Notes: generated by a model from the letters alone, not told the origin. Positions 1-5,805 are shown, counted from the first letter of the stretch. The stretch: 6,067 nucleotides of DNA from Anaerolineae bacterium (GCA_016926595.1 JAFGOG010000068.1:1-6067), one strand, 5' to 3'. Program-made: numbers and translations.

Positions 1-1053
1 GAGGACGTACACCTCGTCGTCGCCGGTGACGCTGCCGCTGGTGACGTAGGCGTAGCGCCCATCGGCGCTGAAATCGACGTCGCGGGGATCGGAATCGCTG
101 CCGTGGGGCAGGGCCACGGTGGTGATGACCGCGTTGGTTGTGGCGTCGATGACCGTGACGTTGTGGCTGTCCTCGTTGGTGACATAGATGAGTGTTCCGT
201 CGGGCGTGATGTCAATGCCCCACGGATCGTCGCCGGTGGGGATGGCCGTCACGACCGACAGGTCGGCGGTGTCGAGGACGTGGACCACATCCTGGCCCCG
301 GTCGGTGAGGTACAGCCGGTCACCCATGGGGCTGACCACGAGCTGCCACAGACTGGTACCCAGTTGTATCTCCTGGATGACGGCAAAAGCCTCGGTGTCG
401 AGCACCCAGAAATAGCCGCCGTACCAATCTACGACATAGATGTCGCCGCTCACGGGGTTGAGCGCCAGGTTGCCGGCGCCCAGGTAGTGGGTGGGGATGG
501 GGATGCTGCCTACTACGGCGTAGCTGCCGGCGTCGACGACTGTCACGTCCTCGGTGTCGCGGTTGGCGACAAAGGCGTAGGCGCTATCCTGGCGAAAGGC
601 AACGCTGACGGGATATTCGCCGACCGCGATGCGATGGGTGACGGCGTTGGTGGTCGTATCTATCACCACCACGCCGTCGCCGCTGGCGCCCAGGATCCAA
701 ACCTCACCGCCGCCGGGCGTCATGGTGGCGTCGTAGGGATAGTCGCCCTCGGGGAGGAGGCTGAAGTGGGTAACCAGGGTAGCGGTTTGTAGGTCAAAGA
801 CGGCAGCTTCGTCCGTGGCGCTGGCGCCGGTGTAGCCGTACTGCCCGGAAGTGCGGATCACGTCCAACCGGGCCGAGGTGGAGATGCGGAGCGTGTCCGA
901 GGGGTCCACTTTGGGCATCGAAGCGGTCAGGTTGGACGTCAAGTCGTCGATCGGCTCGACGGGCGGGTTTGTCGGGTTCTGCGCTTGAACCAGCGGCCAG
1001 GGCAGGAGCAGAACTGCAATCAGGATAACGATCAGCCAATTTGTGCCTTTCAT
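1..1053 (-). CDS. Secreted YVTN-type beta-propeller repeat protein (C-terminus beyond the window)
   Basis: Reading leftward from ATG at 1053-1051, the frame stays open for 351 codons to the left edge, so the 3' end is missing. Residues 1-24 form a signal peptide: MKGTNW, a hydrophobic core, then a plausible cleavage after VQA. About six blades of roughly 42 residues follow (near 62-103, 104-145, 146-187, 188-231, 233-274, 275-317), with a seventh beginning near 320. Each has the pattern D-P-x-G-I/V-x-x-x-P-D-G-x-x-x-Y-V-x-N followed by V-x-V-I-D-x-x-T-x-x-V; the clearest are DPWGIDITPDG (277-287) and YVTNEDSHNVTVIDATTNAV (290-309). This is the YVTN/NHL-like propeller fold, usually an extracytoplasmic binding or scaffold domain. 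No catalytic residues are recognisable. The start is supported by GAAGGAGG (1068-1061 on the minus strand) 7 bases upstream and by a near-consensus promoter. The ligand or partner is unknown; the missing C-terminus could carry an anchor or another domain. Confidence 0.9.
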   Translation of the reverse strand, partial: MKGTNWLIVILIAVLLLPWPLVQAQNPTNPPVEPIDDLTSNLTASMPKVDPSDTLRISTSARLDVIRTSGQYGYTGASATDEAAVFDLQTATLVTHFSLLPEGDYPYDATMTPGGGEVWILGASGDGVVVIDTTTNAVTHRIAVGEYPVSVAFRQDSAYAFVANRDTEDVTVVDAGSYAVVGSIPIPTHYLGAGNLALNPVSGDIYVVDWYGGYFWVLDTEAFAVIQEIQLGTSLWQLVVSPMGDRLYLTDRGQDVVHVLDTADLSVVTAIPTGDDPWGIDITPDGTLIYVTNEDSHNVTVIDATTNAVITTVALPHGSDSDPRDVDFSADGRYAYVTSGSVTGDDEVYVL

Positions 1054-1098
1054 TTCCGGTCCTCCTTCAAGTGGTAACTTTTGTACCAGACCGCCTTC

Positions 1099-1127
1099 AG
1101 TATACCAAGTACGTTACGATCTGTCAA
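1099..1127 (-). promoter_or_regulatory. Sigma-70-type promoter for the beta-propeller gene
   Basis: On the minus strand, TTGACA (1127-1122) is a perfect -35 hexamer. It is followed by a 17-base spacer and TATACT (1104-1099), a 5/6 match to TATAAT, preceded by TGG as an extended -10. Transcription would start near 1092, giving a leader of about 39 bases before the ATG at 1053. It is the closest promoter to consensus in the window. Confidence 0.8.
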
Positions 1128-1144
1128 GGATTCGTCAAAGACTC

Positions 1145-1153
1145 TGGTATAAT
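1145..1153 (+). promoter_or_regulatory. Upstream extended -10 promoter candidate for the DUF1385 gene
   Basis: TGG followed by a perfect TATAAT (1148-1153) makes an extended -10 element. No good -35 hexamer lies 16-18 bases upstream. That space instead contains the -35 of the leftward promoter (1122-1127), so the two polymerases would probably bind overlapping DNA. A start near 1160 would give a leader of about 100 bases. Confidence 0.5.
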
Positions 1154-1176
1154 TCAGGACTAGACCTGCATTTTGT

Positions 1177-1205
1177 TTGCCGTCAACTTGCACCTGTGAT
1201 ACAAT
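1177..1205 (+). promoter_or_regulatory. Proximal promoter candidate for the DUF1385 gene
   Basis: TTGCCG (1177-1182, 4/6 to TTGACA) is followed by 17 bases and then TACAAT (1200-1205, 5/6), with TG at 1197-1198 forming an extended -10. Transcription would start near 1212, where a GC-rich hairpin begins, giving a leader of about 50 bases. The same -35 hexamer and TGn extension recur ahead of the gene at 2280. Confidence 0.55.
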
Positions 1206-1212
1206 GCTACCA

Positions 1213-1234
1213 GCCGTTCGCCGGGGCGAGCGGT
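1213..1234 (+). other. GC-rich leader hairpin ahead of the DUF1385 gene
   Basis: Arms at 1214-1222 (CCGTTCGCC) and 1225-1233 (GGCGAGCGG) pair over nine positions with one G-U wobble; a further G-U pair is possible at 1213/1234. The loop is effectively four bases. It sits at the predicted 5' end of the transcript from the proximal promoter and has no following T-run, so it is not a terminator. A 5' stem-loop that stabilises the mRNA or affects translation is plausible but not shown. Confidence 0.5.
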
Positions 1235-1262
1235 CACTCAGATAGAAACGAGAGATAAGGAA

Positions 1263-2162
1263 GTGACTGAATTCAACTATGGCGGCCAGGCGGTCATGGA
1301 AGGGGTTATGATGCGCGGCTCAAAGGCGCTGGCGGTGGCGGTGCGCCGGCCCGACGGCGAGATCACCGTCCACACCGAGATGCTCGATCCCAAGATCTAT
1401 GCAGGCTGGGTAAGCAAGGTGCCCTTTCTGCGAGCCTTGACAAGCCTGTGGGATGTGCTGGTCCTGGGCATCCGTACCCTGTTCTATTCGGCTGAAGTAG
1501 CCTTGGGCGAAGAGGCGGAGGTCAAGTTCAGCGGCCCCATCGCCTGGGGCACGCTTGCTACGTCGCTGCTGCTTGGGGTAGGCCTGTTTTTCGTCGCTCC
1601 CCTGCTGCTGGTGGGGTTTCTAGATCAATACATCGAGTCCTCCTTTTTGAGCAACATCGTCGAAGGGGTAATCCGCCTGCTCATCTTCCTGGCCTACATC
1701 TGGGCCATCGGCTTTATCCCCGACATCCGCCGGGTGCTTGCCTATCATGGCGCTGAGCACAAGACAATCAACGCCTATGAAGCAGGCCTGGAGCTGACGC
1801 CACAAAACGCGGCCCGCTTTTCTACGGCCCACTATCGCTGCGGCACAGCGTTCCTGCTGTCGGTGATGGTCATCTCGATCCTGATCTTTGCCCTGTTCGG
1901 CCGCCCGCCGATGGTATTGCGCATCTTGTCGCGGATTGTCTTGATCCCGGTCGTGGCTGGCATCGCCTACGAATATATCAAGCTTACAAATCGCTACCGG
2001 CACAAGCGGATCGTCCAGATCATGGCCGCGCCTAACCTGGCTTTGCAGCGGCTGACGACCCGCGAGCCGGACAAGTCGATGCTAGAGGTTTCGATCGCCG
2101 CCCTAAAGAGCGTTCTGGAGATGGAGCAGGGCGAGAGGACGCCGGCGACTGCCAGCGCCTGA
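1263..2162 (+). CDS. yqhQ: DUF1385 (YqhQ family) polytopic membrane protein
   Basis: This 299-residue protein carries the hallmarks of the DUF1385 family (B. subtilis YqhQ): an N-terminal YGGQAVMEGVMMRG block (6-19), a central YHGAEHKTINAYE block (161-173), HYRCGTAF (190-197), NRYRH (243-247) and a C-terminal LQRLTTREPD block (261-270). Four hydrophobic stretches are visible, near 95-120, 134-155, 194-213 and 217-238, so it should be an inner-membrane protein. The histidines and glutamate of HGAEH could bind metal, but that is inference. The biochemical role of the family is not established as far as I know. The start is GTG: no other start codon occurs in frame back to the stop at 1197, and starting at Met12 would remove conserved residues. 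The ribosome-binding site is unusual: AAGGAA (1257-1262) abuts the GTG, while weaker GAGAGA (1250-1255) is at normal distance. It appears monocistronic, since the next gene has its own promoter. Confidence 0.93.
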   Translation: MTEFNYGGQAVMEGVMMRGSKALAVAVRRPDGEITVHTEMLDPKIYAGWVSKVPFLRALTSLWDVLVLGIRTLFYSAEVALGEEAEVKFSGPIAWGTLATSLLLGVGLFFVAPLLLVGFLDQYIESSFLSNIVEGVIRLLIFLAYIWAIGFIPDIRRVLAYHGAEHKTINAYEAGLELTPQNAARFSTAHYRCGTAFLLSVMVISILIFALFGRPPMVLRILSRIVLIPVVAGIAYEYIKLTNRYRHKRIVQIMAAPNLALQRLTTREPDKSMLEVSIAALKSVLEMEQGERTPATASA

Positions 2163-2169
2163 GCCAAAG

Positions 2170-2199
2170 TTGCCGAACTCTTTCACCCCGTGCTATAAT
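2170..2199 (+). promoter_or_regulatory. Promoter for the TPR/helix-turn-helix gene
   Basis: TTGCCG (2170-2175) is followed by an 18-base spacer and a perfect TATAAT (2194-2199), with TG at 2191-2192 as an extended -10. It lies just after the stop of the DUF1385 gene. The start would be near 2206, giving a leader of about 74 bases. The -35 hexamer matches that of the 1177-1205 promoter. Confidence 0.65.
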
Positions 2200-2220
2200 T
2201 GCTCTCCATAGATAGGCAGC

Positions 2221-2232
2221 GCCGCTCGCGGC
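2221..2232 (+). other. Short GC palindrome in the leader of the TPR gene
   Basis: GCCGC-TC-GCGGC is a perfect inverted repeat, forming about four G-C pairs closed by a four-base loop. It lies about 15 bases after the predicted transcription start, with no T-run behind it. It could be a small leader stem-loop, or a chance palindrome in GC-rich DNA. Confidence 0.3.
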
Positions 2233-2279
2233 CAGCAAGATTGTACAGGAGAATCAGGCCAACGTCCGGAGAGTAGACC

Positions 2280-2954
2280 ATGACACAAAGACAGGCCATT
2301 CCTTCAGCGATGCTTCAAAAGGCGCGTAAAACGAACGCGCTGGGTCTTCAGCAGTACGAGCGTTGGGAGATTGACGAGGCCACCGAGTCGTTCAAAGAGG
2401 CGATCCGGCTCGTTCCCGACGAGCCTGACTTTCACCTCAACCTGGCCCGGGCGCTGGCGCGCTGCGGCGATTATGACGCGGCCAGGCGAGCGCTGGCCTC
2501 CTACATCCGCTTTGAGCCTGACAAGGAGTTGGCGGAACGTTTCGAACGGCTCTTTGCGGAGGGGATGGACGAGGTCGAAACGTTGGTGACCCAGCAGATG
2601 ACCCGCAAAGGGCTGCCCCTGGAGGTTGTCGGCGCGGCAGTGCAGATGTGGCTCGAATACCGCATCTGCGTCGGGCGCCGGCCGCTGATTATCCGCAAGG
2701 CCGAGACGTGGGCCGCGGCCCTCGACTATACCGTGCGCAAGGTCAACTTTCACGAGCTGACCCAGCGCGAGATCTCGGATCTGTACGGCGTCAGCCCCTC
2801 GACGGTACGGGCTTATCACAACGACCTGGTCCAGACGTTGGACATCATGCCCTGTGACTATCGCTACTTCCGGGGCGACGACAACCCATTGGACAAGCTC
2901 GTCGAAGCGGCAGCCATGCTGGAGGAGCTGGAGGAGCGGTTCCGCCGGCCCTGA
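2280..2954 (+). CDS. TPR protein with a C-terminal cyclin-like / helix-turn-helix domain
   Basis: The 224-residue protein has two parts. Residues about 15-84 form two tetratricopeptide repeats: G-L-x-x-Y-x-R-W-x-x-D-E-A-x-x-x-F-x-x-A-I-x-L-x-P (22-46), then a repeat with LNLARALARCGDYDAARRAL (53-72). Residues about 111-189 are a helical domain whose end, LTQREISDLYGVSPSTVRAY (160-179), is a clear helix-turn-helix. The preceding GRRPLIIRKAETWAAALDY (132-150) gives the pattern R-x-P-x-x-W-A-A-A-L-x-Y, then T-Q-R-E-I, then G-V-S-x-S-T-V-R. This resembles TFIIB cyclin-like repeats and bacterial domains of the DUF6398 type; I recall this from family knowledge and have not searched it. The C-terminus (205-221) is probably a short acidic helix. 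There is no signal peptide, so it should be cytoplasmic and perhaps DNA- or RNA-binding. ATG 2280 is preceded by GGAGAG (2268-2273) at good spacing. It has its own promoter and a hairpin downstream. The function is unknown; a regulatory role is inference. Confidence 0.88.
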   Translation: MTQRQAIPSAMLQKARKTNALGLQQYERWEIDEATESFKEAIRLVPDEPDFHLNLARALARCGDYDAARRALASYIRFEPDKELAERFERLFAEGMDEVETLVTQQMTRKGLPLEVVGAAVQMWLEYRICVGRRPLIIRKAETWAAALDYTVRKVNFHELTQREISDLYGVSPSTVRAYHNDLVQTLDIMPCDYRYFRGDDNPLDKLVEAAAMLEELEERFRRP

Positions 2955-3029
2955 TCGTTATCAGAGAACCGTCTCCGGGTGACCGCCAGGCAATGGGGCC
3001 AGTTGGTGATCTTGTCCTGATCTTTGCCA

Positions 3030-3073
3030 GATGCCAGGGTTGCGCCTCGATCAGCCCTGGCATCGCTGATTTT
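3030..3073 (+). terminator. Strong hairpin with short T-run after the TPR gene (probable terminator)
   Basis: Arms at 3030-3042 (GATGCCAGGGTTG) and 3052-3064 (CAGCCCTGGCATC) pair over 13 positions with one G-U wobble, around a nine-base loop. A short T-run (3070-3073) starts six bases later, so it is a weak intrinsic terminator at best. It lies about 75 bases after the TPR stop and about 30 bases before the ribosome-binding site of the next gene. It might also serve as a leader or processing element for the downstream operon. I found no convincing promoter between 2955 and 3108; the rest of that gap holds nothing recognisable. Confidence 0.55.
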
Positions 3074-3108
3074 GAGAACGACAACTATTACCTAGGAGGC
3101 TAGAAACA

Positions 3109-4218
3109 ATGGCAGAACCTGTCTCCACAGGAAGCATGGTCCAGGCAAGGGCTTTGCTCGATTTCTGTGTCCGCGTATTTGAAAAGGTGGGCGTCTCCCA
3201 CGGCGATGCCCACGTGACGGCCGATGTGCTGGTCCACGCCAACTTGCGCGGGATCGACTCGCACGGCGTCGCCAGGCTGGGGCGCTATGTGACCGGCCTG
3301 CAGAGCGGCGTGATGGTGGCCGATGCCCAGCCTCAAGTGGTCGTCGAAACGCCGACGACGATCACTTTGGATGCCATGGCCGGGCTTGGTCAGCCGGTCA
3401 GTCACCGGGCGATGCAGATGGCGATCGAAAAGGCCGGGCAATATGGCTGTGGGTTTGCCGCGGTGCGCAACAGCAACCACTATGGCATCGCCGGCTATTA
3501 CGCCATGATGGCCCTCGACCACGACATGATCGGTTTCTCAACCACCAACGCCGACGTGCTGGTAGTGCCTACCTTTAGCCGCGACGCGATGTATGGCACC
3601 AACCCGCTGGCCCTGGCGGTGCCCGCCGGTCAGGAGCGGCCCTTTGTGCTCGATATGGCCACCAGCACTGTACCGCGCGGCAAGCTGGAGGTGTATAACC
3701 GCAAGGGGAAGGAGCTGCCCCTAGGGTGGGCCACCGACGAGCAGGGTGTCCCCACCGCCGACGCGGTTCGCGTGCTGGACAACTTTACCAAGCGGGCCGG
3801 CGGCGGCCTGCTGCCGCTGGGCGGCGCCGGCGAGGAATTTAGCGGCTACAAGGGCTATGGCATGGGCATGCTGGTCGAGATCCTGTCGGCGGTGCTGCCC
3901 GGCGCGGCCTATCTCACTTCGGTCTATCCCAAGAGCGCCGACGGCAAGCCGCTGCCGGCCAACCTTGGCCACTTTTTCGGCGCCTGGCGGCTCGACGCCT
4001 TCCGCCCCCCCGACCAGTTCAAGGCCGACATGGACGACCTGATCCGGCGGCTGAAAGGAGGCCGGCTGGCAGCCGGCGCGTCGCGGATCTATGTCCACGG
4101 CGAAAAAGAGTTCGAGCAGACCGACCGACGCATGGAGCATGGCATCCCGCTGGAAGCCAAAGTGGTCGACAGCCTGAAGCAGATCGCAGCCCAGACCGGT
4201 GTAAAATACGACCTGTAA
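3109..4218 (+). CDS. Ldh_2-family malate/L-lactate-type dehydrogenase, NAD(P)-dependent
   Basis: The 369-residue protein belongs to the Ldh_2 family (malate, L-sulfolactate, ureidoglycolate and 2,3-diketogulonate oxidoreductases). These reversibly interconvert 2-hydroxy- and 2-keto-acids with NAD(P)H in the cytoplasm and are unrelated to classical Rossmann LDH/MDH. Visible family motifs are RGIDSHGVARL (47-57, with the family's catalytic-type His52), NSNHYGIAGYYA (121-132), GTNPLALAVP (163-172), DMATSTVPRGKLE (182-194), GYKGYGMGMLVEIL (246-259), HFFGAWRLDAF (288-298) and a C-terminal HGE-x-E...R-x-x-x-G-I-P-L segment (330-348). The length is normal for the family and nothing is broken. ATG 3109 has a perfect AGGAGG (3094-3099) nine bases upstream. 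The acyl-CoA ligase-like gene follows after 30 bases on the same strand, so co-transcription is likely. That neighbour favours a C4-dicarboxylate substrate such as malate, but the sequence alone does not fix substrate or cofactor. Confidence 0.92.
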   Translation: MAEPVSTGSMVQARALLDFCVRVFEKVGVSHGDAHVTADVLVHANLRGIDSHGVARLGRYVTGLQSGVMVADAQPQVVVETPTTITLDAMAGLGQPVSHRAMQMAIEKAGQYGCGFAAVRNSNHYGIAGYYAMMALDHDMIGFSTTNADVLVVPTFSRDAMYGTNPLALAVPAGQERPFVLDMATSTVPRGKLEVYNRKGKELPLGWATDEQGVPTADAVRVLDNFTKRAGGGLLPLGGAGEEFSGYKGYGMGMLVEILSAVLPGAAYLTSVYPKSADGKPLPANLGHFFGAWRLDAFRPPDQFKADMDDLIRRLKGGRLAAGASRIYVHGEKEFEQTDRRMEHGIPLEAKVVDSLKQIAAQTGVKYDL

Positions 4219-4248
4219 TCATTGGACATCGAATGTTGAGAGGAAGCT

Positions 4249-5805
4249 ATGGCACGATTACATGAATATCAGGGCAAGGAGCTGCTAAAGCAGTTCAAGA
4301 TCGCCGTCCCCAAAGGAGGCATGGCGCGCACCCCCGAGGAGGCGCGGCGCATCGCCGAGGAGATCGGCGGTGAGACGATGGTCAAAGCCCAGGCCTGGGT
4401 CACCGGCCGGGCTGGGCTTGGCGGGATCAAGAAGGCGAGCAGCCCGGCCGAGGCCGAAGAGGCCGCCCGGCAGATGCTCGGCCTCAAGATCAAGAACTTT
4501 ACCGTCGAGCAGGTGCTGGTCGAGCAGCGGCTGGAGATCGCCCGCGAGTTTTACGCCGGGGTGATCATCGACGACGCGGCCCAGCAGCCGGTGATCATCT
4601 TTTCCAGCGTGGGCGGCACCGGCGTCGAAGAGATCGCCGTGGCCCACCCCGACAAGGTGGCCAAGATGCACGTCGACGTCGGTGCCGGCCTGCTCGACTT
4701 TCAGGCGCGCAACCTGGTGCGCCAGGCCGGCATCAGCGGCCAGCTACAGGTCGACCTGGCCAACCTGCTGGTCAGCCTATACCAGGTGGCCCGGGGGTAC
4801 GACGCCCGCGCCGCCGAGATCAACCCGCTGGTGCAGTTGACCGACGGCACGCTGATGGCCGCCGACTGCCGCATCACCGTCGACGACTATGGCATCTTCC
4901 GCCACAAAGACCTGGGCATCGAGATCGCCCGCGAGTACGACCGGCCGCCTACGGCGCTGGAAAAGATCGCCTACAAGGTCGAGGAGAAGGACTATCGCGG
5001 CACCTTTTACTTTATCCAGATGGCCGAGGGGTTCAAACGGGGCGAGGGTTATGTCGGCTTTCACGGCGCCGGCGGCGGCGGCTCGATGATGAGCATGGAC
5101 GCCATCATGCGCCAGGGCTACAAGCTGGCCACCTACGTCGACACCAGCGGCAACCCACCGGCCAGCAAGGTCTACCGCGCGGCCAGGATCGTCATGGCCA
5201 GCGGCCCGATCGACGGCTATTTCGGCTCAGGCTCGGGCGTAGCCAGCCAGGAGCAGTTCCACTCGGCGCGCGGCTTTGTCAAAGCGTTCCTGGAAGCCCA
5301 GATCGACGTACCAGTGGTCATTCGCCTGGGCGGCAACGCCGAGGACAAAGCAGTGACGATCCTGGAATGGCTGAACGGCTATATCCCAGCCCGCGTCGAG
5401 GGCTATAAGAAAGACAATCCGCCCGACTATTGCGCCGCCAGGCTGCACACGCTGATCGCCGAGGGCGAGTGTATCGAGCCCCAAGCGCGCCCCGAGCCGG
5501 TCAGGACAGGCGAGCCCCGCCTCTACACTTTCCAGACGGTGACGGGCGGGACGGTCACCTACGACCACAGCGTGTGCATCAACTGCGAGAGCAAAGTGTG
5601 CGTCCAAGAGTGCGCCGGCAAGATCCTGACGCTGAACGACGAGGGCGTGCCGGTCCTGAACATCACACCCGAAGAGGCCAAGAAGGGCCGCTGCTCCGAG
5701 TGCCTGGCCTGCGAAGTGGACTGTTTCTTCCACGGGGCCGGCGGCGGCAAGGTGCTGCTGCCGATCCCGGGGCTGGACGAATATCTAGAAGGGGTGAACA
5801 GATGA
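4249..5805 (+). CDS. SucC-like ATP-grasp acyl-CoA ligase beta subunit fused to a C-terminal 2[4Fe-4S] ferredoxin-like domain
   Basis: Residues 1 to about 385 align by eye with succinyl-CoA synthetase beta (SucC; usual length about 390), which with SucD makes acyl-CoA from acid, CoA and ATP. The ATP-grasp half begins LHEYQGKELL (4-13) and has VKAQ (45-48), ARE (98-100), AEINPLV (189-195) and AADC (204-207). E190, N192 and D206 match E. coli SucC E197, N199 and D213 (phosphohistidine contact and Mg site). The CoA-ligase half begins near GYVGFHGAGGGG (267-278) and includes VPVVIRLGGNAED (354-366). Two usual motifs differ: the DVGGGA region reads DTSGNPPA (298-305), and the NIFGG-I-x-R-C-D loop reads YFGSGSGVASQEQ (324-336). 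About 115 extra residues follow, with C443-x2-C446-x4-C451-x3-C455 and C482-x2-C485-x2-C488-x3-C492, spaced for two [4Fe-4S] clusters and somewhat FixX-like. The start has GAGAGGA (4238-4244) just upstream. No SucD gene adjoins. The substrate is unknown; succinate or malate are inferences. Confidence 0.92.
   Translation: MARLHEYQGKELLKQFKIAVPKGGMARTPEEARRIAEEIGGETMVKAQAWVTGRAGLGGIKKASSPAEAEEAARQMLGLKIKNFTVEQVLVEQRLEIAREFYAGVIIDDAAQQPVIIFSSVGGTGVEEIAVAHPDKVAKMHVDVGAGLLDFQARNLVRQAGISGQLQVDLANLLVSLYQVARGYDARAAEINPLVQLTDGTLMAADCRITVDDYGIFRHKDLGIEIAREYDRPPTALEKIAYKVEEKDYRGTFYFIQMAEGFKRGEGYVGFHGAGGGGSMMSMDAIMRQGYKLATYVDTSGNPPASKVYRAARIVMASGPIDGYFGSGSGVASQEQFHSARGFVKAFLEAQIDVPVVIRLGGNAEDKAVTILEWLNGYIPARVEGYKKDNPPDYCAARLHTLIAEGECIEPQARPEPVRTGEPRLYTFQTVTGGTVTYDHSVCINCESKVCVQECAGKILTLNDEGVPVLNITPEEAKKGRCSECLACEVDCFFHGAGGGKVLLPIPGLDEYLEGVNR

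Noticed and set aside
103..792. Plus-strand open frame of 229 codons rich in Gly, Asp and Val
   Set aside because: It is antisense to the convincing minus-strand beta-propeller frame, has no ribosome-binding site or recognisable fold, and its composition is what the opposite strand of such repeats would give.
104..930. Repeated about 126-base pattern in the left gene, considered as a tandem DNA repeat
   Set aside because: The periodicity is at protein level (beta-propeller blades); the nucleotide copies have diverged and are not a DNA repeat array.
794..1039. Minus-strand open frame of 81 codons near the start of the propeller gene
   Set aside because: It is in a different frame from the gene starting at 1053, and its Arg/Pro/Asp-rich translation looks like an out-of-frame reading; the 1053 frame has the signal peptide and blades.
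1043..1258. Plus-strand open frame of 71 codons across the divergent promoter region
   Set aside because: It overlaps the propeller start and the promoters of both flanking genes, lacks a Shine-Dalgarno sequence, and its translation resembles no family.
1620..2003. Minus-strand open frame of 127 codons within the DUF1385 gene
   Set aside because: It is the antisense of a gene with strong family motifs, and its His/Asp/Gln-rich composition is typical of shadow frames.
2304..2819. Minus-strand open frame of 171 codons within the TPR gene
   Set aside because: It is antisense to a protein with recognisable TPR and helix-turn-helix motifs; no ribosome-binding site or domain is visible.
4219..4248. 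Small inverted repeat ACAT-CGA-ATGT between the dehydrogenase and ligase genes, considered as a terminator
   Set aside because: The stem is only four A/T-rich pairs with no T-run, and the 30-base gap fits an uninterrupted operon.
5575..5724. The ferredoxin-like cysteines considered as a separate downstream gene joined by a sequencing error
   Set aside because: The frame is continuous through the linker, no start codon with a Shine-Dalgarno sequence is evident at the junction, and codon use does not change, so a genuine fusion is the simpler reading.
5227..5733. Minus-strand open frame of 168 codons under the ferredoxin-like domain
   Set aside because: It is antisense to the conserved cysteine motifs and ligase segment, and has no supporting start signals.
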